A model generated the notes under the pieces. The model worked only from the letters and a program-made list of their open reading frames with translations, made no database searches and had not been told where the DNA came from. A stretch of DNA of 6,517 nucleotides, taken from NCBI GenBank assembly GCA_030635865.1, contig DAOVYA010000086.1:1-6517 (forward strand), read 5' to 3'. Shown piece by piece: positions 1-5,171 of this stretch (position 1 is the stretch's first letter; the number at the start of each line of letters is the position of its first letter). The stretch comes from Gammaproteobacteria bacterium. Its GTDB lineage: Bacteria > Pseudomonadota > Gammaproteobacteria > UBA9214. Position numbers and translations under genes: made by a program.

Positions 1-9
1 GAAATATTC

Positions 10-139
10 GTCATTGCACCCCAGGAGTACTTCCTCAGGATGGCTATGCCATCCTTCAGGGCGCGGCGAAGCGCGGCAATCTCCTGAATCTGGCAGCGGG
101 CTAAAGAGATTGCCGCGTCACTGCGTTCCTCGCAATGAC
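10..139. repeat. Composite inverted-repeat element (MITE/REP-like)
   Basis: Three nested inverted repeats are visible. The outer arms are GTCATTGC at 10-17 and GCAATGAC at 132-139. One internal hairpin has arms AGGATGGC 37-44 and GCCATCCT 48-55 with loop TAT. A second has 12-bp arms CGCGGCAATCTC 72-83 and GAGATTGCCGCG 106-117. The module read on the minus strand (GTCATTGCGAGGAACGCAG, then GCGGCAATCTC) resembles a dispersed repeat I know from many proteobacterial genomes. The exact ends are uncertain, and the unit may begin left of the window. It overlaps the 3' end of the surface-protein gene and supplies that gene's last codons and stop. Confidence 0.7.
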
Positions 140-1188
140 AGGACTATTTTTCGTCCCAGGCCAAGAAACGCAAACAACACAAGCAGCAGGAATGTCGGGT
201 CGTTTGTCTTGCTGTTACTCACACTGCAGCCAATAAAATCATCGATAAAGGTTCTATCCTCTTCTTCAGCAGCAGCCACAGCAGCAGCATTAACGGTTGC
301 TACAAAGTCCCAGTTCAGGATTTCCAGGAGTTCGGTGTCTGACAATCCCAGCAGCAAACGGGTGTCGATGGCGTTGTTGCTATTGAACGTGGCCGCATTC
401 GCTATAGCGCTGGTAACGGTATTGTTGGACCCCTGGATGCTACCCAGCCCTGCAAAAAACATCAGTGAACGGGTTTTGTTGGCCGGGATGGTAATGCTGA
501 AGGAGAACCCGATGCCTTCAGGCTGGGCTTTGCTGTCGTTGCAGACAGTTTGGGTGATGGGCGCCAGGGGCGTGACATCAGGGGTACCCGGACCGTAAAT
601 CACGGTGGTGTTGACAGCATCGGGGCCGACGTTGTTGTCAGAGGTGACGATCCAGCGGTCGTCTTCCGTGAATAGTTTGTCACCGGAGGCAGTCTGTTCG
701 ATCTGGGTGTCGGTATCAGAGCCCAGGTTGATGGGGACATCCACGTTAACGGCGATAGCAACGTTGGTCGGGTTGTCGAAGATCGCGCGGATTCGCGCCG
801 CCTGGACCGAGCCGGAAAACAGGATCTCGAGGGTCACGTTCAGCCCGGATAGCACCACCGGTCCGGCCGTTAATGTCTCACCTTTCAGGTCTACATCGGC
901 GGGTGCTTCAAAGATAACGCCGTCCACATACAGCTGGTAGGCATTATCAAATGCATCGGTGGCACCGTTTGCGCTGGTGGCCTCGCTGATGCCCATGCCG
1001 GCGCTGCTGCCGTCACAGTCGCCTGTGAAGGCTGTTAAATTTGACCCCCCGGTGTTCGTAACGATCCATGCCAGGCTGTTAAAGCCCGTCACGGTCAATG
1101 GCAATGTTGCAGCAGTAACCGTGCCTGCAAACAGGCAGGCCAGCAGGATTATTGGCGTTAAGAAGGCATGTATCCGTGTGTGGAGCAT
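118..1188 (-). CDS. Secreted surface protein with C-terminal sorting signal (JDVT-CTERM-like)
   Basis: This 356-residue exported protein has no enzymatic motif that I recognise. Residues 1-27 form a Sec signal peptide (R5, H7, a hydrophobic stretch 9-23, likely cleavage after TVTA at 26). Residues 28-300 are rich in Thr, Asn, Gly and Val with few charges, as in beta-rich extracellular proteins. C58 and C216 could form a disulfide. The tail is organised like a sorting signal: an acidic linker (EEEDR 308-312), G320-C321, a short spacer, NDPT 329-332, a hydrophobic helix to about 345, then R346-K347. The Cys plus DPT layout resembles JDVT-CTERM signals, which are thought to be processed by a dedicated intramembrane protease; no such protease is in this window. 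The last residues (SLRGTQ) lie inside a dispersed repeat. The start is an ATG at the proper distance before the signal peptide, with only a weak AGG about 13 nt upstream. It lies 141 nt after rsgA, so it may be read through from that operon or have its own promoter. Confidence 0.82.
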   Translation of the reverse strand: MLHTRIHAFLTPIILLACLFAGTVTAATLPLTVTGFNSLAWIVTNTGGSNLTAFTGDCDGSSAGMGISEATSANGATDAFDNAYQLYVDGVIFEAPADVDLKGETLTAGPVVLSGLNVTLEILFSGSVQAARIRAIFDNPTNVAIAVNVDVPINLGSDTDTQIEQTASGDKLFTEDDRWIVTSDNNVGPDAVNTTVIYGPGTPDVTPLAPITQTVCNDSKAQPEGIGFSFSITIPANKTRSLMFFAGLGSIQGSNNTVTSAIANAATFNSNNAIDTRLLLGLSDTELLEILNWDFVATVNAAAVAAAEEEDRTFIDDFIGCSVSNSKTNDPTFLLLVLFAFLGLGRKIVLSLRGTQ

Positions 1189-1225
1189 ACTTTAATTATG
1201 ACCTTTTTTTGGCTGGGTTGCATTC

Positions 1226-1301
1226 CCGGCGGGGCGCCGGTCCTGCCTCGACACAGGGGTAGTGTTGGGCCGGAATTTGCGTAGGACCCGCGCCTCGCGG
1301 G
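1226..1301 (-). other. Two GC-rich hairpins between rsgA and the surface-protein gene
   Basis: Two perfect 6-bp GC stems lie in the 141-nt gap: CCGGCG/CGCCGG (1226-1231 with 1235-1240, loop of three) and CCCGCG/CGCGGG (1287-1292 with 1296-1301, loop of three). They follow the rsgA stop on the transcribed strand. Neither is followed by a T run in the direction of transcription, so they are not classical intrinsic terminators. They could end or stabilise the rsgA transcript by another route. Confidence 0.3.
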
Positions 1302-1329
1302 GAACGGTTCCAGGCATTCCCGGCAGGAT

Positions 1330-2286
1330 TCAGCCCATGCCATTCATGATGGAGAGCAGTTGCCGGTAACTGTCATATCGGCGTGTGCTGATTGTGCCAC
1401 GTTCAACGGCGGCGGTGATGGCACAGCCGGGTTCGGACAGGTGCCGGCAGTCATTGAACTTGCACTCACCCGGCAGGCCGTGGAATTCACGAAACCCGTT
1501 TCCAAGTTCAAGCGGGCCGGTTTTACCGAGTTTGAAGTCCCGTACGCCCGGCGAATCAATCAGTTTGCCACCGTGTGGCAGGTGGTACAGGGTCGTGGCA
1601 GTGGTTGTGTGTTTTCCCAGCCCGGATGCCGCCGAAAGTTTTCCGATTGTAATGTCGAGTTCCGGCAGCAGTCGCTTGATGAGCGATGATTTTCCGACAC
1701 CACTTTGGCCGACAAGGATGCTGGTCCTGTTTGTCAGGTGTCCCGCAAATTCCTCGATGCCCGTGTTTTCCAGCGCGCTGGTGAACAGGGCAGTATAACC
1801 GATGTCGTTGTATTCTCCGAACAGTAATTCAATCCTGCTGCGTTGTTCGGTGTTCAGCAGATCGGATTTGTTTACAACGATCAGCGGGATTGCACCTGCC
1901 AGTTCGGCTGCGACGGTGTACTTGTCAACCAGGAAGGTGTCGAGCGCAGGTTCCGGCGCGGCTTCGATAATGACCTGGTCAATATTTGCTGCCAACGGCC
2001 GTTCTTTGCTGTTGCCATCCAGGCGCTGCAGTACGTTGCGGCGTGGAAGGATAGTCTCGATAACGCCTTCACCCTGGCCGGTTGGCAGCCATTCAACCTG
2101 ATCACCGCAGACCATCTGTTCCAGTCCGCGGCGCGCTACGCAACGGTGCAGGTTTCCGGCAGGGTCTTCCAGCAGCTGTTGCTTGCCGTAGTTTATGATG
2201 ACGAGGCCCGTGTGGCTATCGTCAGGTATGGCGTTTGGCGGATTATCTGTCTTTGAGTCGGGGCAGTGAGCCGGGTCGGTAGACAT
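1330..2286 (-). CDS. rsgA: Ribosome small-subunit-dependent GTPase RsgA (YjeQ)
   Basis: RsgA is a cytoplasmic GTPase that checks late maturation of the 30S ribosomal subunit. The 318-residue product shows the family's circularly permuted G-motif order: G4 NKSD at 139-142, G5 TSA at 169-171, G1 P-loop GQSGVGKSS at 193-201, the G2 region GLGKHTTT at 222-229, and G3 DSPG at 244-247. An N-terminal OB-fold region (about 27-90) precedes the GTPase core. The C-terminal zinc site is intact (C275, C280, H282, C288 in a C-x4-C-x-H-x5-C pattern). Length is normal for the family; the E. coli protein is somewhat longer at its N terminus. The ATG lies 7 nt after the stop of the upstream dehydratase gene with no strong Shine-Dalgarno sequence, so translational coupling is likely. 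It is the last gene of the M48-cytochrome-dehydratase-rsgA operon. Confidence 0.97.
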   Translation of the reverse strand: MSTDPAHCPDSKTDNPPNAIPDDSHTGLVIINYGKQQLLEDPAGNLHRCVARRGLEQMVCGDQVEWLPTGQGEGVIETILPRRNVLQRLDGNSKERPLAANIDQVIIEAAPEPALDTFLVDKYTVAAELAGAIPLIVVNKSDLLNTEQRSRIELLFGEYNDIGYTALFTSALENTGIEEFAGHLTNRTSILVGQSGVGKSSLIKRLLPELDITIGKLSAASGLGKHTTTATTLYHLPHGGKLIDSPGVRDFKLGKTGPLELGNGFREFHGLPGECKFNDCRHLSEPGCAITAAVERGTISTRRYDSYRQLLSIMNGMG

Positions 2287-2293
2287 GCAGTTG

Positions 2294-2653
2294 TTATTCG
2301 GTTGCAGGCAACAGGGCGTCTATTTTTGCAGCGCAAATGAAGTCATTTTCAGACAGGCCGCCGATGGCATGGGTGCTGTAGCGGACATGGCAGCGGTTGT
2401 AGCCAACCTCAATGTCCGGGTGGTGGTCCTCGGTGTGCGCAATCCAGGCGAGCGCGTTGACGAACGCCATGGTCTGGTAATAGTTCTTGAACGTGTATGT
2501 CCGGCTGATTTCCTTGCCGGTCACGTCAATTGACCAGTCCTTGTGTAATTCAGAAAGCAGGCTGTTTGCCTGTTCCGGTTCCAGTGGCGTTACACCACCT
2601 TCGCAGGGTTTGCATGTCTTGCTGGTCAGGTCACAGACGCTCATGGTTGTCAC
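2294..2653 (-). CDS. phhB: Pterin-4a-carbinolamine dehydratase (PCD/PhhB)
   Basis: The family dehydrates 4a-hydroxytetrahydrobiopterin to quinonoid dihydropterin, recycling the pterin cofactor of phenylalanine hydroxylase; some bacterial members are proposed to serve molybdopterin metabolism instead. The 119-residue product carries the signature EDHHPD at 75-80 and STH at 93-95. H77, H78 and H95 match the spacing of the three active-site histidines in the mammalian enzyme (61, 62, 79). The C-terminal motif GLSENDF (99-105) is also typical. The first 20 residues contain three cysteines (7, 14, 17). The start is ambiguous: a GTG at 2653 overlaps the cytochrome stop by 4 nt (GTGA), while an ATG three codons later (2644) leaves a 5-nt gap. 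Neither has a clear Shine-Dalgarno sequence. No phenylalanine hydroxylase gene lies in the window, so the in vivo substrate is open. Confidence 0.95.
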   Translation of the reverse strand: MTTMSVCDLTSKTCKPCEGGVTPLEPEQANSLLSELHKDWSIDVTGKEISRTYTFKNYYQTMAFVNALAWIAHTEDHHPDIEVGYNRCHVRYSTHAIGGLSENDFICAAKIDALLPATE

Positions 2654-2931
2654 TTGTAGTGGTAGTAGGTGGTATTCAGGTATTCGGTGACGGCGGCGAT
2701 ATCTTCTTCAAACCACTTGAGTCCGAGAGACAGTTCACAGCGCTCGACCTGTTTTTGCAGGCCGTCCAGGGAGCTAACCCGGCGATTCTCGCGTGTGTAC
2801 ATGCCATCATCATGACAGCCCATGCAGTTTTTCTGCTGCAGTGATTTTCCGTGACTGATGTCGGCAGCATGCAGTGGATATGCAGCAAGTACCGCGAGCA
2901 GTGCAGATAGAGCTGGTATTTTGTAATACAT
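2650..2931 (-). CDS. Small periplasmic monohaem cytochrome c
   Basis: This 93-residue protein has a Sec signal peptide (K4, hydrophobic 5-19, likely cleavage after LHA at 22) and one covalent haem motif, CMGCH, at 36-40. The mature protein would be about 71 residues, short for a class I cytochrome c. The segment after the haem is helical and ends with an aromatic-rich tail (LNTTYYHYK, 85-93). An electron-carrier role in the periplasm follows from the haem motif, but the partner is unknown. The only methionines after the signal peptide are M37, inside the haem motif, and M44, only four residues past H40, so the usual distal Met ligand is not evident. C65 is an unpaired third cysteine. The ATG follows a strong GGAGG six nt upstream, embedded in the last codons of the M48 gene, and starts 2 nt after that gene's stop. 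Haem attachment would need a Ccm-type maturation system encoded elsewhere. Confidence 0.9.
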   Translation of the reverse strand: MYYKIPALSALLAVLAAYPLHAADISHGKSLQQKNCMGCHDDGMYTRENRRVSSLDGLQKQVERCELSLGLKWFEEDIAAVTEYLNTTYYHYK

Positions 2932-2933
2932 TT

Positions 2934-4196
2934 TTAGCCTCCGGCTGTTGTTGTGCTCATATTACCGGATATATGTGCGATACGCACCGGTGCCGGCGGG
3001 TGCGAGTCATGGAAGGCTGAATACAGCGGGTCCGGTGTCAGGGTGCTGGCATTCTCCCGGTACATTTTCACCAGCGCATGGATCAGGTCACTACCGCTGG
3101 ATTGTTGTACGGCATAGGCATCGGCTTCAAATTCATGTTTCCTGGAAAGCAGCGACATGACGGGTTGCAGGAAAAAAGTAAATACCGGCATGATCATCAT
3201 AAACAGCAGCAGGGCCATCCAGTCAGAGGGCTGACTGACTCCGAGCCCTGTATAAAACCAGGTTTCACTCGCTAGCCAGCCGAGTATTGCAAGACCGGCA
3301 AGGCTGAGCGCGGCCGCGGAAAGAAAACGTTTTTGTATATGTTTGAGTTTGAAATGCCCCAGCTCATGCGCCAATACCGCCTCGATTTCCTGTGGTTCGA
3401 GCGAGTCAAGCAGGGTGTCGAAAAAAACGATGCGCTTGTTGCGGCCTATCCCGGTGAAATAGGCGTTGCCATGCCCGGAGCGTTTCGAGCCATCCATGAC
3501 ATAAATCCCCTTGCTGCGGAAGCCGCATTTATCCAGCAGGGCCTGGATGCGTTGCTGCAAGGCCTCGTTTTCCAGCAGTGAGAACTTGTTGAACAGTGGT
3601 GCGATGACAGCCGGGTAGGCCCAGAACATGATGAGTGAAAAGCTCATCCACGCGGCCCACAGGTACAGCCACCAGCGTTCACCCGCCACATTCATGATCC
3701 ACAGGGCCAGTACGATCATGGGTCCGCCGATGGCAAGCAGCAGCGCGGTCTGCTTGACGAGGTCTGTAATGAAGATGCGCGGTGTCGAGCGGTTAAAGCC
3801 AAAACGTTCTTCCACGACGAAAGTGTGATAGAGACTGAAGGGCATCTCCAGCAGGGCCATGATGACAAACGCGCTGAGTATCACGCCGGCTCCGGTTGAC
3901 AATGCTCCGAGGCCGGCCATGCCCCAGGTGTTGTTCAGCCATTCAAGACCGCCACCGAGTGTCCACCCCAGTAACAGCAGGCTGTCATAGGCCAGGTCAA
4001 TCATTCCTATCCGCGTATTGGTGATGGTGTAGTCCGCAGCCTTGTGGTGATCGCTGATCGGGATGCGTTGTGTAAAGGATTCAGGTACCGTATCGCGGTG
4101 TTTCTGTACATGGGCAAGATGCCGGCTGGCAAGCCAGAAACGAAGTAGTACAGATCCTGCCAGTGCCAGCAGAAACAGAAGGGTAAATGTGTGCAT
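2934..4196 (-). CDS. M48 family integral-membrane metallopeptidase (Ste24/CAAX protease 1-like)
   Basis: This is a zinc metalloprotease of the Ste24/ZMPSTE24 type in the inner membrane; bacterial substrates are largely unknown, and membrane-protein quality control is the usual suggestion. Numbered from the ATG at 4196 (420 residues), the zinc site is HELGH at 277-281, with the third ligand expected to be the Glu in EFEAD at 355-359. Other family motifs are present: VEERFGFN at 128-135, the GSKRSGHGNAYFTG segment starting at 236, and SHPP at 398-401. Several hydrophobic segments are visible at the N terminus, about 68-80, 100-125, 150-168, 175-200 and in two stretches after the HELGH. The open frame extends 8 codons further to a TTG at 4220, but the ATG is preferred because the hydrophobic first helix begins right after it; the GGGA upstream is poorly spaced. 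It heads the operon and its last codons contain the cytochrome ribosome binding site. Confidence 0.93.
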   Translation of the reverse strand: MHTFTLLFLLALAGSVLLRFWLASRHLAHVQKHRDTVPESFTQRIPISDHHKAADYTITNTRIGMIDLAYDSLLLLGWTLGGGLEWLNNTWGMAGLGALSTGAGVILSAFVIMALLEMPFSLYHTFVVEERFGFNRSTPRIFITDLVKQTALLLAIGGPMIVLALWIMNVAGERWWLYLWAAWMSFSLIMFWAYPAVIAPLFNKFSLLENEALQQRIQALLDKCGFRSKGIYVMDGSKRSGHGNAYFTGIGRNKRIVFFDTLLDSLEPQEIEAVLAHELGHFKLKHIQKRFLSAAALSLAGLAILGWLASETWFYTGLGVSQPSDWMALLLFMMIMPVFTFFLQPVMSLLSRKHEFEADAYAVQQSSGSDLIHALVKMYRENASTLTPDPLYSAFHDSHPPAPVRIAHISGNMSTTTAGG

Positions 4197-4229
4197 AATC
4201 GCGTTTGTCCCGGTAAACAAGTAGGCATG

Positions 4230-4258
4230 AGATTAGCCTCTGATGCAATGCGACTCAA
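4230..4258 (-). promoter_or_regulatory. Possible sigma-70 promoter of the M48-cytochrome-phhB-rsgA operon
   Basis: On the minus strand, TTGAGT (4258-4253) is followed after 17 nt by TAATCT (4235-4230). The -35 matches the consensus at four of six positions and the -10 at only three. The predicted transcript start would be near 4223, about 27 nt before the M48 ATG. Position and spacing are right but the match is weak. Confidence 0.25.
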
Positions 4259-4348
4259 CCATATTTCCAGTAAGGTGGAATCAGGGCTAACTTTATATCG
4301 CCTCATGCACAAGATTTGAATCGCACTTTTGAAAAGAATAAGTTTGGC

Positions 4349-4381
4349 CGAAATTCGGCTTCCTCTGAATTTCGAGTTTTT
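4349..4381 (+). terminator. Hairpin with T run, terminator-like on the plus strand
   Basis: CGAAATTC (4349-4356) pairs perfectly with GAATTTCG (4367-4374) around a 10-nt loop. Five T residues follow at 4377-4381. The form is that of an intrinsic terminator on the plus strand, but no plus-strand gene lies upstream of it and the stem is AT-rich. It may be a remnant of a lost gene or chance. Confidence 0.25.
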
Positions 4382-4392
4382 CAACAGTATCG

Positions 4393-4566
4393 GCCCAGGC
4401 CATGTAAAAACTCAATGCTTTCAAAAATTGTTAAACTTTTTACCACCTGGATGCAAATAGCTATTTATTTGCCTGCCAAATACGGAGCAACCTGGCTACG
4501 TTGACCCGATAATCGCGGCGTTACCCCACTTTCAAAAATCACTTTTTGTTTTTACACAGCCTGGGC
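4393..4566. mobile_element. Possible MITE or IS remnant with 19-bp imperfect terminal inverted repeats
   Basis: GCCCAGGCCATGTAAAAAC at 4393-4411 is the reverse complement, at 17 of 19 positions, of GTTTTTACACAGCCTGGGC at 4548-4566. The 174-bp interval has no credible open reading frame. Inside lie an 11-bp direct repeat, CTTTCAAAAAT, at 4418-4428 and 4529-4539, and a 7-bp stem, GCAAATA/TATTTGC, at 4453-4459 and 4466-4472. No clear target-site duplication is visible. The end sequence resembles ends I associate with transposon-related repeats in gammaproteobacteria, but no family can be assigned from the window alone. Confidence 0.5.
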
Positions 4567-4601
4567 TAGTTCCGGACATTGGGAGCCACCGTCATTACAG
4601 C

Positions 4602-4640
4602 ATCGTCACTCCAGCGTAGACCGGAGTCCAAAAAGGATCC
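4602..4640. repeat. 39-bp dispersed repeat, copy 1
   Basis: This unit is identical at 38 of 39 positions to 4728-4766. It begins ATCGTCACTCC, continues with GACCGGAGTCC and ends AAAAAGGATCC. The internal 7-bp inverted repeat is imperfect here (ACTCCAG against CCGGAGT). Just after it, GATCAAT (4650-4656) and ATTGATC (4670-4676) form another inverted pair around a GAGTCTGACCC motif. Confidence 0.75.
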
Positions 4641-4687
4641 CTGGAAGAGGATCAATCGAGTCTGACCCTATTGATCGTTGGGAATAT

Positions 4688-4700
4688 CCGTAAGTTACGG
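4688..4700. repeat. Short perfect palindrome between the two 39-bp repeats
   Basis: CCGTAAGTTACGG is a 6-1-6 perfect palindrome lying between the two repeat copies. It could be an operator or a small hairpin, but there is no gene next to it that would give it a role. Confidence 0.3.
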
Positions 4701-4727
4701 CTTAAAGGTCTTCTTCCGGCCGATACT

Positions 4728-4766
4728 ATCGTCACTCCGGCGTAGACCGGAGTCCAAAAAGGATCC
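4728..4766. repeat. 39-bp dispersed repeat, copy 2
   Basis: This is the second copy, 126 bp from the first, with one substitution that makes the inner stem perfect (ACTCCGG at 4734-4740 against CCGGAGT at 4747-4753). The form is that of short imperfect-palindromic REP-like units common in proteobacterial intergenic DNA. Its AAAAAGGATCC end forms half of the terminator of the adjacent minus-strand gene. Confidence 0.75.
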
Positions 4767-4777
4767 ATCTGTGGATC
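4756..4777 (-). terminator. Intrinsic terminator of the HMA-like gene
   Basis: On the minus strand, 11 nt after the gene's stop codon, GATCCA pairs with TGGATC (4777-4772 with 4767-4762) around a 4-nt loop, followed by one C and five T residues (4760-4756). The stem is only six pairs, but the T run and position are right. One arm and the whole T run lie in the 39-bp repeat; the other arm lies outside it. Confidence 0.55.
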
Positions 4778-4787
4778 TTTCTAACGA

Positions 4788-5018
4788 CTACCCGAGCCGC
4801 TCGGCATGTACGTCGTGCTTTTTTAGCATCTCCAGAATGCGTATCGGATCTATCAGATCCGGGTCATACTCGACGATCATCAGGTGAGGCGTTGCGTCCT
4901 CGGAGGCAGCGGCCATGATGCCATCTTGTGCCAAAAGTTTATCGCGAATTGTCTCGCGCGCATCATGTTCCAATGTCTCATCGAGATGGAAAGTGACGTC
5001 TGTCATCTTGATACTCAT
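4788..5018 (-). CDS. Small HMA-like (ferredoxin-fold) protein lacking the CxxC metal site
   Basis: This is a 76-residue cytoplasmic protein with no signal peptide and no membrane segment. The predicted order beta (about 3-12), helix (16-30), beta (33-39), beta (45-52), helix (57-68), beta (70-75) and the late motif IVEYDPDLIDPIRILEMLKKHDV match the second half of heavy-metal-associated domains (HMA, as in CopZ and Atx1). The metal-binding loop that should carry MxCxxC is replaced by HLDETLEHDA, and the protein has no cysteine at all, so it is unlikely to bind copper in the usual way. H11, H18, H45, H68 and H71 are present but not in a known metal motif. The start is firmly set: TAGGAGG lies 5 nt before the ATG. 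It is monocistronic, with a terminator directly downstream and an FNR-like box about 175 nt upstream. The function is unknown; a sensor or partner-binding role is possible. Confidence 0.85.
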   Translation of the reverse strand: MSIKMTDVTFHLDETLEHDARETIRDKLLAQDGIMAAASEDATPHLMIVEYDPDLIDPIRILEMLKKHDVHAERLG

Positions 5019-5023
5019 ATTGG

Positions 5024-5052
5024 CCTCCTAAAAATAATGAAGCAGCCTCCTT
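5024..5052 (-). promoter_or_regulatory. Tandem Shine-Dalgarno sequences before the HMA-like gene
   Basis: TAGGAGG (5030-5024) serves the ATG at 5018 with 5-nt spacing. A second, equally strong AAGGAGG (5052-5046) lies 22 nt upstream and has no ATG, GTG or TTG at a suitable distance after it. It may be a ribosome standby site or chance. Confidence 0.5.
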
Positions 5053-5131
5053 GGCCCCCCACGGGCCTTCTTGCAGCAGACGAACTCATGGTGCGCCCGC
5101 CACGCGATTCAACAGAAACTGTTACCGATAC

Positions 5132-5137
5132 ACTATA
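5132..5137 (-). promoter_or_regulatory. Possible -10 element of the HMA-like gene
   Basis: TATAGT on the minus strand matches TATAAT at five of six positions. The -35 region at the right distance (about 5160-5155, GGAAGT) is poor, as expected for an activator-dependent promoter. The transcript would start near 5125, placing the centre of the FNR-like box about 74 bp upstream. Confidence 0.35.
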
Positions 5138-5171
5138 CATAGTTGCTACAGCGCACTTCCGAAAGACGTAG

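Noticed and set aside
14..598. Long plus-strand open frame of 194 codons
   Set aside because: It lies opposite the surface-protein gene and the repeat, lacks a ribosome binding site and domain, and the minus-strand frame has a clear signal peptide and sorting tail.
1158..1343. Minus-strand frame of 61 codons between rsgA and the surface-protein gene
   Set aside because: It overlaps both genes in another frame and has no recognisable motif; its Pro/Arg/Gly-rich composition reflects the GC-rich hairpins.
1360..2256. Several plus-strand open frames over rsgA
   Set aside because: They are antisense to a gene with complete GTPase and zinc motifs and show no protein-like features.
4007..4384. Minus-strand frame of 125 codons overlapping the M48 start
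   Set aside because: It overlaps the M48 N-terminal helix in a different frame, shows no domain and lacks a ribosome binding site.
4650..4676. GATCAAT/ATTGATC around GAGTCTGACCC as an end of a REP-associated tyrosine transposase unit
   Set aside because: The motif looks familiar from such units, but no transposase gene is present and the match rests on memory of a short sequence.
4602..4766. The two 39-bp repeats as a CRISPR array
   Set aside because: There are only two units, the spacing is 87 bp, the repeats contain a REP-like palindrome, and there are no cas genes.
4221..4787. tRNA or small RNA gene in the long gap
   Set aside because: No cloverleaf, no tRNA TPsiC-type sequence and no promoter-terminator pair enclosing a structured segment; the content is repeats.
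5053..5067. GGCCC/GGGCC stem upstream of the HMA-like gene as a riboswitch or attenuator
   Set aside because: It has only five pairs, no conserved aptamer features, no T run, and low complexity.
4884..5171. Plus-strand frame of 95 codons opposite the HMA-like gene
   Set aside because: It is antisense to a gene with a strong ribosome binding site and fold pattern, and has no start signal of its own.
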